Below, in pieces: positions 10,170 through 21,320 of a stretch of 64,000 bases of DNA. The stretch is from Nilaparvata lugens (Eukaryota; Arthropoda; Insecta; Hemiptera; Delphacidae): positions 7,697,478 to 7,761,477 of the forward strand of contig NC_052518.1 of the NCBI RefSeq assembly GCF_014356525.2. The letters are read 5' to 3'. The notes under the pieces were generated by a model. It worked only from the letters and a program-made list of their open reading frames with translations, ran no database searches and was not told where the DNA came from. Positions within the stretch are counted from its first letter, which is position 1. Every line of letters begins with the position of its first letter. The position numbers and the translations under genes were made by a program.

Positions 10170-10975
10170 GCATGATCACTGCAGAAATAACTTTACAAGG
10201 GGTACAGTATTCAAAAAGTGAATTCCATGCTAGTACAAGATCTCTGCGCAAATATAGTTTTGGGACATGAATTTCTGAAATATTTCAAGAGCATAAATAT
10301 ACATTTTGGTGGTGAGGAACCCTCTTCGACTTCAAGTGGATTGATCCAAGTTAATATTCTTCTCTTATCAAAAATTTCAAACCTGATTCTCAACCAATAA
10401 CCACCAAGTCATTCAGGCTATCAGCATGAGATGAGACATTTATTTTGAAAGAGACGAGCAATAATTACTAGAACATGTCATCATTGAGGAAAGTTGATCA
10501 CCCTGGCGGGCATAAACTTTTGTCGTGAGACCTGACAATAGGAAAAGAATGGTTATTGATTATTCAAGAACAATGAAAAGTTTCACCGAATTAGACGATG
10601 TCTCATTTCAAAAAAGGTAAAAGGTATCCCATTTCAAACCTGGGTAATTTGATGCGGAAGGAGGCTGAATTTTCATGGTTTACAAAAATTGATAATGAAT
10701 CGGCATACCACCAAATACAAATTTTTCTAGAAGAACGAGAATATACAGGGTTTGAAGCATGTAGAAAACGATAAAGATTTTGTCATATTCCATTTGGTGT
10801 TCATACAGTGTTATCAGTTTCCAAAGAGTTGTGTATTATGTCATTGAAGAGGAAAGATTATTTGACACTTATGCCTGTTTGTGGGACAACAAAGGATGTA
10901 CATTTTTTCCCATTTACAATGCAAATGACACTTATGTAATAACATTGAAAGATGAAATAATAAGGTAGTCCTTGT
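10170..10975 (+). pseudogene. Ty3/gypsy reverse transcriptase, multiply frameshifted
   Basis: Pieces in order: VQDLCANIVLGHEFLKYFKS (10236-10295, protease/RT linker), RMVIDYS at about 10547-10567, FTKIDNESAYHQIQI near 10680-10721 (palm motif A region), then HIPFGVHT near 10787-10810 and a degenerate motif C region near 10860-10895. Frames change several times and stops intervene. About 10900 the homology ends in inserted sequence. Family Ty3/gypsy is inferred from motif order and wording. Confidence 0.72.
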
Positions 10976-11243
10976 GCTTTATTCTTCCGAATTTATAAGT
11001 GACAAAGTCCAAGATAAGGTTAGAATTTCACGTGTACAATTTTTATAAAATGTTATTCCAAAATAGGCATTAAAACTATAAATTTTGAATTTAGATGGCT
11101 TGAATTAATAAATTAATTAGAAATATTCCACTCTATTGCCACTTGTAACGAATAATATTGAGTTATTTAAGAAAATTTGGAACCATTGAATATGATACTA
11201 ATCTCAAGAGAAAAACTTTAAAATAGTTTAATGGTTTCTAACT
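10976..11243. other. Insertion within gypsy remnant, unassigned
   Basis: AT-rich DNA separating the RT and RNase H parts. No open frame or terminal repeats seen. Confidence 0.4.
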
Positions 11244-11345
11244 AGGTTGGCTTTTAACTAGTTTCGGTGATATCACACCATCGTCAGGTTCATATCACCG
11301 AAACTAGTTGTTTAACCATTTCAAAGTTTTTTTTTTTAAATAAAG
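11244..11345. mobile_element. Small foldback with TTTCGG core
   Basis: Arms AACTAGTTTCGGTGATATCA (from 11256) and its complement near 11291-11309 flank a short loop containing CCATCGTCAGG. A run of T and a TAAATAAAGGGTG segment follow at about 11325. The core is shared with the elements at 18.5 and 21.3 kb. Confidence 0.6.
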
Positions 11346-11439
11346 GGTGCTATAAGATTTTATATTGTTTTATTAATTTTAAAAGTAGCCCATTTCAATG
11401 AAGTGTTTTTTAATCTCAAGAGATGTTTTAGAGTAGGCA

Positions 11440-11820
11440 TATAAAATTTTTGGCATATAAAATTGAGCATAGTTATTGTACAGATGCTTTATCATGTGTA
11501 GTATTACGACACTCACTCATCATGAACAAAGAGAAAAGTGAATTATGAAAAAATAAATGTTTTCTGATCGGAAACGATTTCATTACATCAACATCCTCGA
11601 AGTCTTGACCCTCTTATTAATATAAATATAAAGCAAATGAGCTGTGGATCTTTTTTCACATTACTCTAAATGAATTTCCAACTTCTCTGACAAGAATCAC
11701 CCTCCTGCACAATGTAATGATTTCCCTTTGAAAGGAGACGCTCTACATACATTTGAAGCATTAAAAAGAGATAGCAGCATCCCTAATTCACGTTTTTGGC
11801 AAAAAGTGTACTCACAGTAA
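11440..11820 (+). pseudogene. Ty3/gypsy RNase H region fragments
   Basis: A frame at about 11697-11795 reads NHPPAQCNDFPLKGDALHTF then EALKRDI, matching the connection between RT thumb and RNase H of gypsy pol (FPL-x-G-x-AL-x-x-F-x-x-LK). An earlier fragment near 11455-11510 (YKIEHSYCTDALS) resembles RNase H sequence but is out of normal order, so it may be duplicated. The 32-bp satellite starts directly after. Confidence 0.55.
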
Positions 11821-11834
11821 CTGTGAGTCATCAC

Positions 11835-12500
11835 TTAAATAGAGACGCTTCTGATTTCTGTATCAATTTGATACAGACGCTTCTGATTTCTGTAAAAGTT
11901 TGATACAGACGCTTCAATTTCTGTATCAATTTGATACAGACGCTTTGATTTCTGTATCAATTTGATACAGACGCTTCTGATTTCTGTATCAATTTGATAA
12001 AGACGCTTCTGATGTCTGTATAAATTTGATACAGACGCTTCTGATTTCTGTATCAATTTGATACAGACGCTTCTGATTTTTATATCAATTTGATACAGAC
12101 GCTTCTGATTTCTCTATCAATTTGATACAGACGCTTTGATTTCTGTATGAATTTGATACAGTCGCTTCTGATTTCTGTATCAATGTGATATGTGATACAG
12201 ACGCTTCGATTTCTGTATCAATTTGATACAGACGCTTCTGATTTCTGTATCGATTTGATACAGACGCTTCTGATTTCTGTATCAATTTGATACAGACGCT
12301 TCTGATTTCTGTATCAATTTTATACAGACGCTTCTGATTTCTGTATCGATTTGATACAGACACTTCTGATTTCTGTATCAATTTGATACAGATGCTTTGA
12401 TTTCTGTATCAATTTGATACAGACGCTTCTGATTTCTGTATCAATGTGATACAGACGCTTCGATTTCTGTATCAATTTGATACAGACGCTTCTGATTTCT
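11835..12500. repeat. 32-bp palindromic satellite, array 1 (~21 units)
   Basis: About 21 units with a 32-bp period. Each unit contains the 19-bp dyad CTGTATCAATTTGATACAG followed by ACGCTTCTGATTT. Single-base deletions give some 31-bp units and one unit carries a duplicated TGTGATA. The long minus-strand frames over it (QKSEASVSN repeats) are only the translated satellite. Confidence 0.95.
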
Positions 12501-13375
12501 AAACCAATTCAGAAAAAAACAAAAAATCAAATCAAATTTCATTCACTCGAAATTCAAACAAAATATTAACAAAAGTATAACACGACAAGTTACAAGTGAA
12601 CAAGATACTACTCACAAAAAGTACACTATGTTACTGGACTTTGTCCGCGAATAGGAGTCAGATCCAAAGTGTTATAAGTAAGATTATTTAATTTAAAACT
12701 TGATATAGTTGAAGATTTAGTAGGTCTAGGAAATTGAGTTGGGAAGAAGAAAGATTTAGAAATTTAAGTATGATGTAATGAAGATTGTTGAGTGCAAGCT
12801 CGCACATACATACAAAACAAGGATTTTTAGTATCATTTACCATTATAAATTTCACCTATTTGTAGAAAATGAGCGATAATGCCTATCATTCTACAGAGAA
12901 ATAATATAATTGAAATATCAATCAATTCCATAGTGTGGTAAAAATAAAAGAGCATAAATGGAAATATTACGATAGATTATTATAATTCAACAGAAAGACA
13001 GTTATTAGTGACATCATCTAGACAAAAACGTATCACCCAGAATAAATTTATGGAATATTCAGTATTTAATACAAGGTTGATTAGATTTGTGAATATATAT
13101 TGGAACTTATTACCTTAAAGCCTTAAAGAAGCTTTCCACCTCAACTGGCGAATGAAGCCAAAGCTTAGTTTTATTCATGAAGTGTTTATGAGTATTTATT
13201 CTTCTCGAATCAGGTGGTAGTAAGTTATAAAATTTCGGAGCAAGGAAAATAAAACACCTCTGGAACGTCGTTGTACAGTTCGATTTTGGAAGCCTAACAA
13301 TCATTTGAGTAATTTGCCGTGTTACAACAGAAATTTCAACATCATTGTTATATACTGACACAGATCTGTTTTTTG
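12501..13375 (-). pseudogene. LINE 3' fragment between satellite arrays
   Basis: Minus-strand frame 13110-13361 contains CFIFLAPKFYNLLPPDSRR and a basic TKLWL helix, the C-terminal block of a Jockey/CR1-type RT. Its 3' untranslated part runs left to about 12510, where the minus strand ends in a TTTGATTTGATTTTTTG-like tail. Array 1 ends and array 2 begins at its two edges, so the LINE may have inserted into one satellite array. I could not identify a clean target duplication. Confidence 0.65.
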
Positions 13376-13722
13376 AAATACAGACGCTCCTGATTTCTGT
13401 ATCAATTTGATACAGACGCTTCTGATTTCTGTATCAATTTAATACAGACGCTTCATATTTCTGTATCAATTTGATACAGAAGCTTCTAATTTCTGTATCA
13501 ATTTGATACAGACTCTTCTGATTTCTGTATCAATTTGATACAGACGCTTCTGATTTCTGTATCAATTTAATACAGACGCTTCATATTTCTGTATCAATTT
13601 GATACAGAAGCTTCTAATTTCTGTATCAATTTGATACAGACTCTTCTGATTTCTGTATCAATTTGATACAGACGCTTCTGATTTCTGTATCAATTTGATA
13701 CAGAAGCTTCTGATTTCTCTAT
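13376..13722. repeat. 32-bp palindromic satellite, array 2 with higher-order unit
   Basis: About 11 units of the satellite of array 1. Here variants recur in order: a unit with AATACAG, one with TTCATATTT, one with AAGCTTCTAATTT and one with ACTCTTC repeat as a 128-bp block starting near 13420 and again near 13548. This is a tetrameric higher-order repeat. Confidence 0.92.
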
Positions 13723-14420
13723 TGCAGCAACCTTATCTCTCAACAAAAGTAGCATATTTCTCCCGAACATTGAACAAACGTGAGAAGCAGCATTCCAGTA
13801 TTTAATAGGAGGCATAATTTATGCTATAGTTGAATCAATAAGAAAGTAGCAACAATAACTATCTGGTAGGTGTTTTAGACTCATCAAAGGACATAAATTC
13901 ATAGCTTTCATATTAGCTCATAACTCATTAACTCATTAACTAAGCTTTCATATTAACTCATAACTCATCAACTAAGCTTTCATATTATTAACTCATAAGC
14001 TTTCATATACGATCATATGCTGATAGTGAATGTTTTTGTGATTTTTCTGGCTTCAAATTTATCAAGTTTTTTAATATTTTTCAATTTATTAATGCATTTT
14101 CAAGTGTAATAATAATATGTTTCATCTTTCTGATCAACCGAGATACAAAATTTTTAGTATAATGTATATTTGGACTGTAAATTTTTGTGATCTTTATAAA
14201 AGTGTTTTCATAACCTCTTTTGGACTATTTTTATCAAAATTAGGGAGAGGAACAGTTTTGGGTTTATCCTGTTGATTCTCTCCCAATCATTAATTTGATA
14301 CGTTTTACGTTGTGATTAAGGAATGTAATAATAACCCATTAACTAAGCTTTCATACTTACTCATAAATTCATATCTCCCATATTTGATGGTTCATCAAAA
14401 GAAAAAATAAACAATAAGAA
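13723..14420. other. Intergenic, short local duplications
   Basis: ACTAAGCTTTCATATTA-like phrases repeat at 13910-14000 and again near 14340. Otherwise unassigned AT-rich DNA. Confidence 0.45.
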
Positions 14421-14424
14421 AAAA

Positions 14425-15062
14425 ATTCTAAGATGGCGCCTGGAATCAGCTCAATACACTTATGACATTATTCACCGATCAGGTAAACAAAGATTTTCTG
14501 CAGATACTCTCTCTCGTGCATATTCAATAATGGGATGTGTCACAAAGCAGCAAAATTTGATGAAATTCCATGAATATCTTTGACATCCTTGCATTATAAG
14601 GGTTTTCTATTGGATAAAATTCAATAACCTCCTAGAAGATGTAAGAGGATTACTCTCAGAGTTGAAGTCAAGATTCCTTTCTTTCAAAGGAAATTTTTGG
14701 TTGAAGTTATTGAAAAGTTATTGGTTGGAGATTGAACGTGGATTTCAAGGGACCTCTTCCATCATCTAGCAGAAACAAATATATTTTTACAATATTGGAT
14801 GAATACTCTAGATTCCCGTTAGATTATCGTTGTCGTGACATCCCAACAAGAAAAATAATTCTAAGCCTCGAGAATCTATTTGCAACTTATGGATATCCTT
14901 CAAATTATATGAATTCAGATAGAGGCGCTAGTCTCATGAAAATCAATCTAAAATAATAATTCTAAGCCTCGAGAATCTTTTTGCAACTCATGGATATCCT
15001 GCATAATTATATGAATTCAGATAGAAGTGCTAGTTTCATGAAAATCGTTCTAAATCAGTATC
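14425..15062 (+). pseudogene. Ty3/gypsy RNase H end and integrase core
   Basis: A frame at about 14428-14560 reads ILRWRLESAQYTYDIIHRSG followed by FSADTLSRAY, the end of gypsy RNase H. At 14732-14956 a 74-codon frame carries the integrase core: DFKGPLPSSSRNKYIFTILD, then EYSRFPLDYRCRD and a second catalytic Asp in NSDRGASLM. From about 14957 the last 100 bp are repeated in tandem (14857-14956 versus 14958-15060). The D-x-x-E glutamate is lost. This completes the pol order begun at 9640. Confidence 0.75.
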
Positions 15063-15065
15063 TGA

Positions 15066-15445
15066 TGTCAACTTACTGAGCGCGAGGTCTACTGTTCACA
15101 GAACTACTAGTGATAAAATTCTAAATATTATTTCACTTCATCCCGTTTATGTTGCATGCTGATACAGAGGGAGCGATGTGGATCAATTGCCTCAGTAAAG
15201 AAAGCTGAAGGGTTATGTTTATGAATGTTTGAAAGATAAAAGGGTAATTTGGGGGAGGGGGTTAGGATTTTGCTTCCAAATGGAAATATTCTAGTATTAT
15301 TCAAAATCTATCATTTAATGATACTGTATCCACAAAGCAACGGTAACTAGACGTATTGAAATTTCAAAAATATGAGACCTTCGCAAACATCTGATTCGAG
15401 ATGAACTGCAATCCGAGATGGAATGAATTCACTCTTCTTATTATT
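15066..15445 (+). repeat. Interspersed repeat, copy 1 (ACTTACTGAGCGCGAGG)
   Basis: About 380 bp closely matching 33970-34400, including ACTTACTGAGCGCGAGGTCT at the left and GATTCATACAAAAAGTACAT at the right. No coding sequence. It directly follows the integrase remnant and is probably an insertion. Part of the left end is also similar near 56985-57010. Confidence 0.8.
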
Positions 15446-15730
15446 ATTAATTGATTCATACAAAAAGTACATTGAGCGAAGAAGTCGAGTGAACAACCTG
15501 AAAATATCAGATGATTGTGAAGTGGAAGGCGTCGGTGAATTCAAATTCTACCAGCATGATATACGAAATAACTTTGTGTTTATGCTTTCAACTTACTGTG
15601 ATACATGTTTTTGTGTTGTTATTGTGAAGTACTTGATTGAGGATGCTTATTGCTTTTTGTAGCAAATAACATTTCTTGATTCTTGATCTTGACGTGCATC
15701 CGAAAGAAATTGCTCGAGAAAAATATCTTT
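15446..15730. other. SINE body candidate, minus strand
   Basis: This lies downstream (on the minus strand) of the tRNA-like head at 15731-15800. It contains ATTTCTTGATTCTTGATCTT, possibly the SINE 3' end. The 79-codon plus-strand frame here has no recognisable domain. Confidence 0.3.
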
Positions 15731-15800
15731 CCCTGGCCGGGATTCGACCCCGGACCTCTGAATTGAAAACCCAGCATCTAATTCACTCGACTACGGTCAC
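15731..15800 (-). repeat. tRNA-derived SINE head (tRNA-Glu-like, degenerate)
   Basis: On the minus strand GTGACCGTAGTCGAGTGAAT holds an A-box-like motif. A T-arm CCGGG-GTCGAAT-CCCGG with a B box (GGTCGAATCC) and an anticodon arm CTGGG-TTTTCAA-TTCAG (TTC at the anticodon position) follow. The D arm and acceptor stem do not pair, so it is not a functional tRNA but a SINE-type derivative. Confidence 0.7.
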
Positions 15801-16629
15801 TCTGTTATCTGGCCACTCTATTATCTGAGAACTACGGTTATTGGGAGAATAAGAGAAAATCCCTCAATAGGAGTTGAAACTGTTAACATCTCACTACATT
15901 TTCTCAAGCACCCACTTGTGTAAGCAAGGTTTTTCGGCACTAGGCTAATGAAAATGAAAATGATAAAAGAAGAATATCAAGAAATGCCTGTTTGACCCCT
16001 AACAATTCGACCACACATTGAATTTTTGTGTAAGAAACGACTAGCTTGAATTTCATATATAGATTTTGTTATGATTTGTTTCATTTTTATAACTGAGAAA
16101 TAGATTTGTCATTATTCAAATTATATTCATATTATCATCATTTATTTTATATTTTCACCAAGTGTCATGCATGGAAAAAATAGGTGAAAATACATTATAC
16201 AAAGAACAAATCTCAGATACACAAGTTCAACAATTGATACACAATTATAAAGCAAGGAAGCTTCCTGATTAAGCTCCAAGGGATTGAATACTTTGAGGGC
16301 ATTATAAGATAGGCTGAATAGATTGAAGAAACTAGTAATAATCATTAGAACATGAATTTTTAGAGAGCTAGTACTTCTATTTTCCCAGTTTTTTATCGTT
16401 ATAATAAATTTCAACTATTCTGTTGTTACGTACAAGACTTGTGTATCGTTGTTTTGCATTTCCACCATCTCTTCTCAACTATTTTGAATAGAACTGTAGC
16501 CGACGTTTTGCTGCACACCGGTTGATAAACTCTAGTCTATATTATATCATGAAACATCTTCACTTGTAGATGACAAATTGCCTTTTCAAAAACAAATTTC
16601 TTTTACATTTGTCATATTTTATTCCGAAA
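15801..16629. other. Intergenic, no gene seen
   Basis: A 90-codon minus-strand frame at 16142-16414 has no recognisable domain and is probably incidental. Confidence 0.4.
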
Positions 16630-17312
16630 TTTTCTTCTCCGTTCCAACCAGAATAGACTATTGGATGTAGTTTCTACCTCTGCGTTCAAGTGGCACTTGA
16701 AGAGCTGCCTGTTTGATATCAGTGAGGATAATGCCGTCTCACTCATTGTTACGGGGGTGCACGTGTTTAATTCAATTTGGACGCCTTCAGAGAGATTTTT
16801 TTTCTGTTCTGTCATGCTTGTCTGTTCTGCTTTTCCTGACTTGTATTTCTTATTGTAGCTTTCCTTGCTATTCCTTGGCTTTCATCATCTTTTATTTATA
16901 AATTTAACATCATTTATAATTATTTTAGTTTTCCACTTTTTTTAATCCCTTCTTAATTCATGAGAATTATAGATTCATCATTGAAAATTATTTTAATGTC
17001 GTTTAGATCTCTAATAAAAATTGAGATCTCTATAATAATAGATATAACGCATATTGTTATGATAACTCGAGCTTACGCACAGGCCTTTGTTGCCTATTTA
17101 AGCTCTTTCCTAACTGATACAAGAATTTTACACAAGAATAAAATTGTGATAGCTCAAGAGTTTTTATTGTTTAGTATAAATCTATATTTTGTTTTGATTC
17201 AAGTAAGTATATTATATCGATTATTGAATTGTATAAACTTTATTGCTTAAGATTCTATGCAACTGCTTCAAATTGTATTCAGAAGGAAAAATAAATTGAA
17301 TTGAATTGAGAT
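16630..17312 (+). pseudogene. LINE 3' fragment with (ATTGA)n tail
   Basis: The frame at 16661 onward reads DVVSTSAFKWHLKSCLF, the terminal basic helix of a non-LTR RT (normally tFKrhLkthLF-like), then a 3' untranslated region rich in AT and a tail AATAAATTGAATTGAATTGAG at about 17289-17309. Only the last few RT residues survive. Overlapping plus frames are shadows. Confidence 0.5.
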
Positions 17313-17395
17313 TGGAGTTTTTTCAACAATTATTATGTTCCACTTGAAAATTGGAGTTTTTCCAACAATTATTATGTTCTAGACAAGTTATTACT
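17313..17395. repeat. 46-bp tandem duplication
   Basis: GATTGGAGTTTTTTCAACAA... and AATTGGAGTTTTTCCAACAA... are adjacent copies, each followed by TTATTATGTTC. Confidence 0.8.
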
Positions 17396-17399
17396 CATC

Positions 17400-18070
17400 G
17401 ATCATCTCGATAACATCATTTTATTATTTGGTTCATCTAATTTATTCCTATTTACTACTATTATTTTCTACCATATTAGTACTGTAAACTTCAGATCAGT
17501 CAAGTCTCAATAAACAATGCATGAGATACATCTTGGATGGCTGTTTGAACTATTTCTTGAATGCATATTTCTTGTTTGAACTATTTTTGAATGCATATAT
17601 CTTGTTTGAACTATTTCTTGAATGTATATTTCTTGTTTGAACTATTTCTTGAATTCATATTTCTTGTTTGAACTATTTCGTTCATCTTGATCACATCATC
17701 TTATTCAGTTTCATTTACTTTATTTCTATTCCCTACTTTCATTTTCTACCATTCTAGTACTGTTTACTTCAAATCAGAGTCAAATTTCAATAACTAATGC
17801 ATGAGATAGATAGATCTTAGATGGCTGTTTGAACTATTTCTTGAATGTATATTTCTTGTTTGAACTATTTCTTGAATTCATATTTCTTGTTTGAACTATT
17901 TCGTTCATCTTGATCACATCATCTTATTCAGTTTCATTTACTTTATTTCTATTCCCTACTTTCATTTTCTACCATTCTAGTACTGTTTACTTCAAATCAG
18001 AGTCAAATTTCAATAACTAATGCATGAGATAGATAGATCTTAGATGGCTGTTTGAACTATTTCTTGGATG
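17400..18070. repeat. Nested tandem repeat (223-bp unit with 31-bp subunits)
   Basis: TCGTTCATCTTGATCACATC occurs at about 17678 and 17901, giving a 223-bp period, with a divergent third unit from about 17400. Inside each unit TTTCTTGTTTGAACTATTTC is itself repeated every 31 bp: about five times in the first unit and two to three times later. The 62-bp difference between unit lengths equals two subunits. Confidence 0.85.
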
Positions 18071-18460
18071 CAAATTTTAGCTGCATCTAGATTGTCAATA
18101 TTCAAGCCTTAGGGATGCCAATCTCTTTTACATCTCATATGCCAATTCGAGCTACATCTTGAATCACAATCAAGTTAGATTTTTGATGCTAGGTAATTCG
18201 TGCTACATTCATATTATTCAATTCCTTTCCTTCTAACATTTTTTGAGATTAAAAATGTAATACTCGAACATGAATACTACCAAATAATAAATAGCATTCG
18301 ATAATTGAAAAATAGAGTATTGGGGAAATCCCATAATTGTAAAACTTAGCCTATTAGTAAAACTCTTCTACATTATTTTTTTAAGATCAAATTACTATGC
18401 AAGTACTATCAATAATCTACTAACCATTCTAAAGTACTATTCTACTATACTATTATAGTT
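18071..18460. other. Intergenic, no gene seen
   Basis: No open frame or repeat recognised. Confidence 0.4.
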
Positions 18461-18595
18461 AGAAACACAAATCTTAGTACCCTTTCTTTGAAATATTTTA
18501 TCACAACATGTTTCGGACATTGATGCCATTTTCAAGTCTACTTTGTGTTTCTAGTGTTTCTATTTATATTACAAGAAGTCCTAAAAAAAAGAGAC
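18461..18595 (+). mobile_element. 135-bp insertion with 12-bp target duplication
   Basis: ACTATTATAGTT is present exactly at both sides (18449-18460 and 18596-18607). The insert ends with an A-run (CTAAAAAAAAGAG), as after target-primed reverse transcription. Inside is ACAACATGTTTCGGACATTG with CCATTTTCA, the core also found at 11.3, 21.4 and 25.0 kb. It is probably a tiny SINE-like or RNA-mobilised element. Confidence 0.7.
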
Positions 18596-18709
18596 ACTAT
18601 TATAGTTGTATGAATTGCGATAAAATGGAATAGAAGTGGGCTACTATCAATTCTTTTGTACTATATTTCTGTACTCGTAGATCGATAGAATCTGATAGTA
18701 ATGGAATAT

Positions 18710-18850
18710 TTATTTATTTATTTCATTGACAATTACAAATCATAATTATAATAAATATAATATGATTGAGAGAAGACAACAGGCATAGCCCAAAACTGAC
18801 TTCTCCCAAATTTTTACAAATAAAAGTTTCAAAAAAGAATAAGGTTAAGA
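18710..18850 (-). repeat. LINE/SINE 3' end fragment, minus strand
   Basis: It begins with (TTTA)n (tail on the minus strand) and contains GACAACAGGCATAGCCCAAA and CTTCTCCCAAATTTTTACAA. Similar pieces lie at 2.27, 25.08 and 42.2 kb. Confidence 0.5.
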
Positions 18851-20212
18851 TTTCACTTCCACTTCAAAAAGTCCAATTTCCACTTCAAAACTAATGACTA
18901 AACTAAAAATTTTGAATTTTGATATTTAAAAACTGATTAAAAACAAAAATATTTCACTCAAATACCTACAAATTGGAATTTTTTGAGTAATTTTGCAAAA
19001 TTTTGAGCCAGAAAAGAAACACAACTTCACTATTAGCACAGCTGATATGATATGATTAACATACAATAAATTAAAGCGGTGTATCCTTGAATATTTCATT
19101 CTCAGCTGCTGATTGCTTTCAATTTTGGTGTACGTTGATGGGCTCAGTCTGTCTCGGATATTTGAAATCTGTGGAGCAAATATATTTAGGAAAAAACCTC
19201 TCCAATTTATGAATTGAAAGAACAGGAGTATCTAGTTATTTACCAAACCTACCTACCTCGTAGGGTACTCTTCTAAGACACTTTTGATGGTACCGTTTGA
19301 ATCGAACAGGAACGCTAATTCTGAATCACTGCAGTCTCGAAAATTAACTATTTATGTCTTGGACTGTTCTGGATCTCGGGGACTGGATTATTATTACTAT
19401 GGAAAAATGATTGGAGTTTGAGCAATAGTTGCAAATTTTTCCTAAAGCTGGACAAATCTTTGAGTGTTTTCTACCACATCTGGAGCAACATTTGTGATTG
19501 ATTGATTACTGCGTAAGCATGATGTGCCTACATCAAATATGTAAGGGGAAAACATATTTCAAGCTTTATAATCACAAAACAAGATTAATTTGATTATAAA
19601 ACAATATTTAATATAATTAATGGGGAAAACACTCGCTTGCTGCTAATGATGAATCAATGTTTGTAGCTATGAAAAATTAAGAACAATGATTCAGTAGTCA
19701 CCTACCTTTTTGAAATAGCTTCCCACTTTGGCATCCACTGGTATTTCGCGACTTTAGTATTTTAAAAGAACAAATATTAACTGAACCAATGAATAGGCTC
19801 AGAACCCGTCTCCCTTAACAATACAATTATTCTTATACTGCCCGATCTGTGACAGAATAACTGTACTATTAAACGAACCGAAATCTAGCCTTTTTCACTG
19901 GATCAGCCGGACTTAACTTTCAGTCCTATCGAACGAGCTCACACACACATCAAAAGGAAATTTTCGGTATATAAATACAAACTCAGTCAATGCCAAACAT
20001 GAAAGCCATTTCAAGTACATATTTTTATCTGTCGCACAAGCAGCACATTTCTTATTAAAAAACAAAAGAGAAGCTACATTAATTTTGACAACAAATGAAA
20101 TAAACAATCTTTCTGTCGATGACAAAGATTGTTCAAAGACAAAAACACTGTTCATTAAACTTTTTCAATTTGAAACTCTAAAATCCTGATCAATATGAGA
20201 TAAATATATGAT
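18851..20212. other. Mostly unassigned; possible gypsy continuation on minus strand
   Basis: 18.85-19.9 kb shows no gene. The 80-codon minus-strand frame at 19913-20155 lies just downstream (minus strand) of the gag remnant and may be gag/pol sequence, but I cannot match it to a domain. Confidence 0.3.
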
Positions 20213-20881
20213 TCATATATGTCTCATATGACCAGGTGACATTACTGACGACTTGTTAAGTTTTTTATTAAGAATAGGATTACCTGACTTAGCTGTACGG
20301 GTGGAAAGCGTCTGTTTGTCTGAGTCAACACCTCTCATGATTTCAGTGCCTCTGTTCAATATTTCCATATTTTTATCTGCAAGCTCAACTGATTTGCAAA
20401 AGTTGACTTCCTTTTCAAGATTAGCATCTTTACAAAGAAGTTTTTGCTGCAATTATCTCGAGTTCACTCCGAGTGCTATTAGTGCTTTCAAAATTTTATC
20501 TTCCTGGTCATTGAGGTTACAAGGTTCAATTAATCTTCTTAAATCTGCATAGAAACTATCAAATGGTTCATTAGGACTCTGTATTCTGGTTAGCAATTTG
20601 TAGATGTCCATTGTCATGTTTTGTTTAGGCTTACAATATTTCTCCAAAACTTCAAGGATTGACGTAACCGTTTCAATGTCGTTCTCCCCTAATGTGTTGT
20701 ACAATTTAAGTCCATCAGGTCCCAATAAGTTTTTCGAACTCGCTACTTGTATTTCTTGAGATTTCTTTACAGTCTCGGTAGCAGTCAAATAAATTGTTAC
20801 TTCTTCTTTGAAGTTGGCAAAATTATTTGCGATATCCCCATGTAGCAGGTATAAGTAGCATACCTGGTTTGTTGAATTCCA
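20213..20881 (-). pseudogene. Ty3/gypsy-type gag, minus strand
   Basis: Minus-strand frames 20453-20788 and 20213-20452 follow a start MEFNKP at about 20864-20881, with frame changes near 20850. The protein contains NLLGPDGLKLYNTL, a helix-rich SILEVLEKYC block and a PNEPFDSFYADLRRL segment. It shares this order with the plus-strand gag at 23144-23617 (NLLGNEALILYESL, SILKILESYC, GQSFNSFYATF). The two are diverged relatives, so two elements of one gypsy group inserted in opposite orientations 2.5 kb apart. No LTR is visible for this copy. Confidence 0.7.
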
Positions 20882-21320
20882 TTTTCAATATTGAGCTATC
20901 ACTTCTCACTTGAACACTTAATAATTCAATTATTCTTTAATTATTTTGTTTCATTTTATTTTCGACTGCGCCATATTAGATATTGAATAGATAATACTCT
21001 TCATATCAACCAACCATCTTTATTTGTAATGCATTCAAGACTAAACTCTTATTAACGTTTTGGTAACTAGTGTATTGAAATCATATGATAATGATAATTA
21101 TCATCTGTAACAATTATTATTCAACCATTATGTTTATTCTATTTTTATCTTTCAATTCAACGTTGACGGTGTTATATGATGCAACGTGCTGAAAGCTCCT
21201 TATTAAAAAATTTAGTTCAACGGGGAAAAATCAGAAAAAATTATGGTCAAGGATATCTGTTTTGTTTAACAAATAACAAATATGGAAGGAATTCTATGTG
21301 AAGACTCTATAATTTTGAAT
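20882..21320. other. Intergenic, no gene seen
   Basis: This may hold the leader of the minus-strand gag element. A primer binding site was not found. Confidence 0.35.

Noticed and set aside
11835..12381. Two long minus-strand frames with repeated QKSEASVSN peptide
   Set aside because: They are the translation of a 32-bp satellite; units with other lengths shift the frame and no start, splice or flanking coding context exists.
11835..13722. CRISPR-like appearance (palindromic repeat, regular spacing)
   Set aside because: The 32-bp units are contiguous with no unique spacers, and the context is eukaryotic retroelements.
15731..15800. Functional tRNA gene
   Set aside because: T arm and anticodon arm pair, but D arm and acceptor stem do not; best read as a SINE head.
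16142..16414. 90-codon minus-strand frame
   Set aside because: No domain, no conserved neighbours; likely chance in AT-rich DNA.
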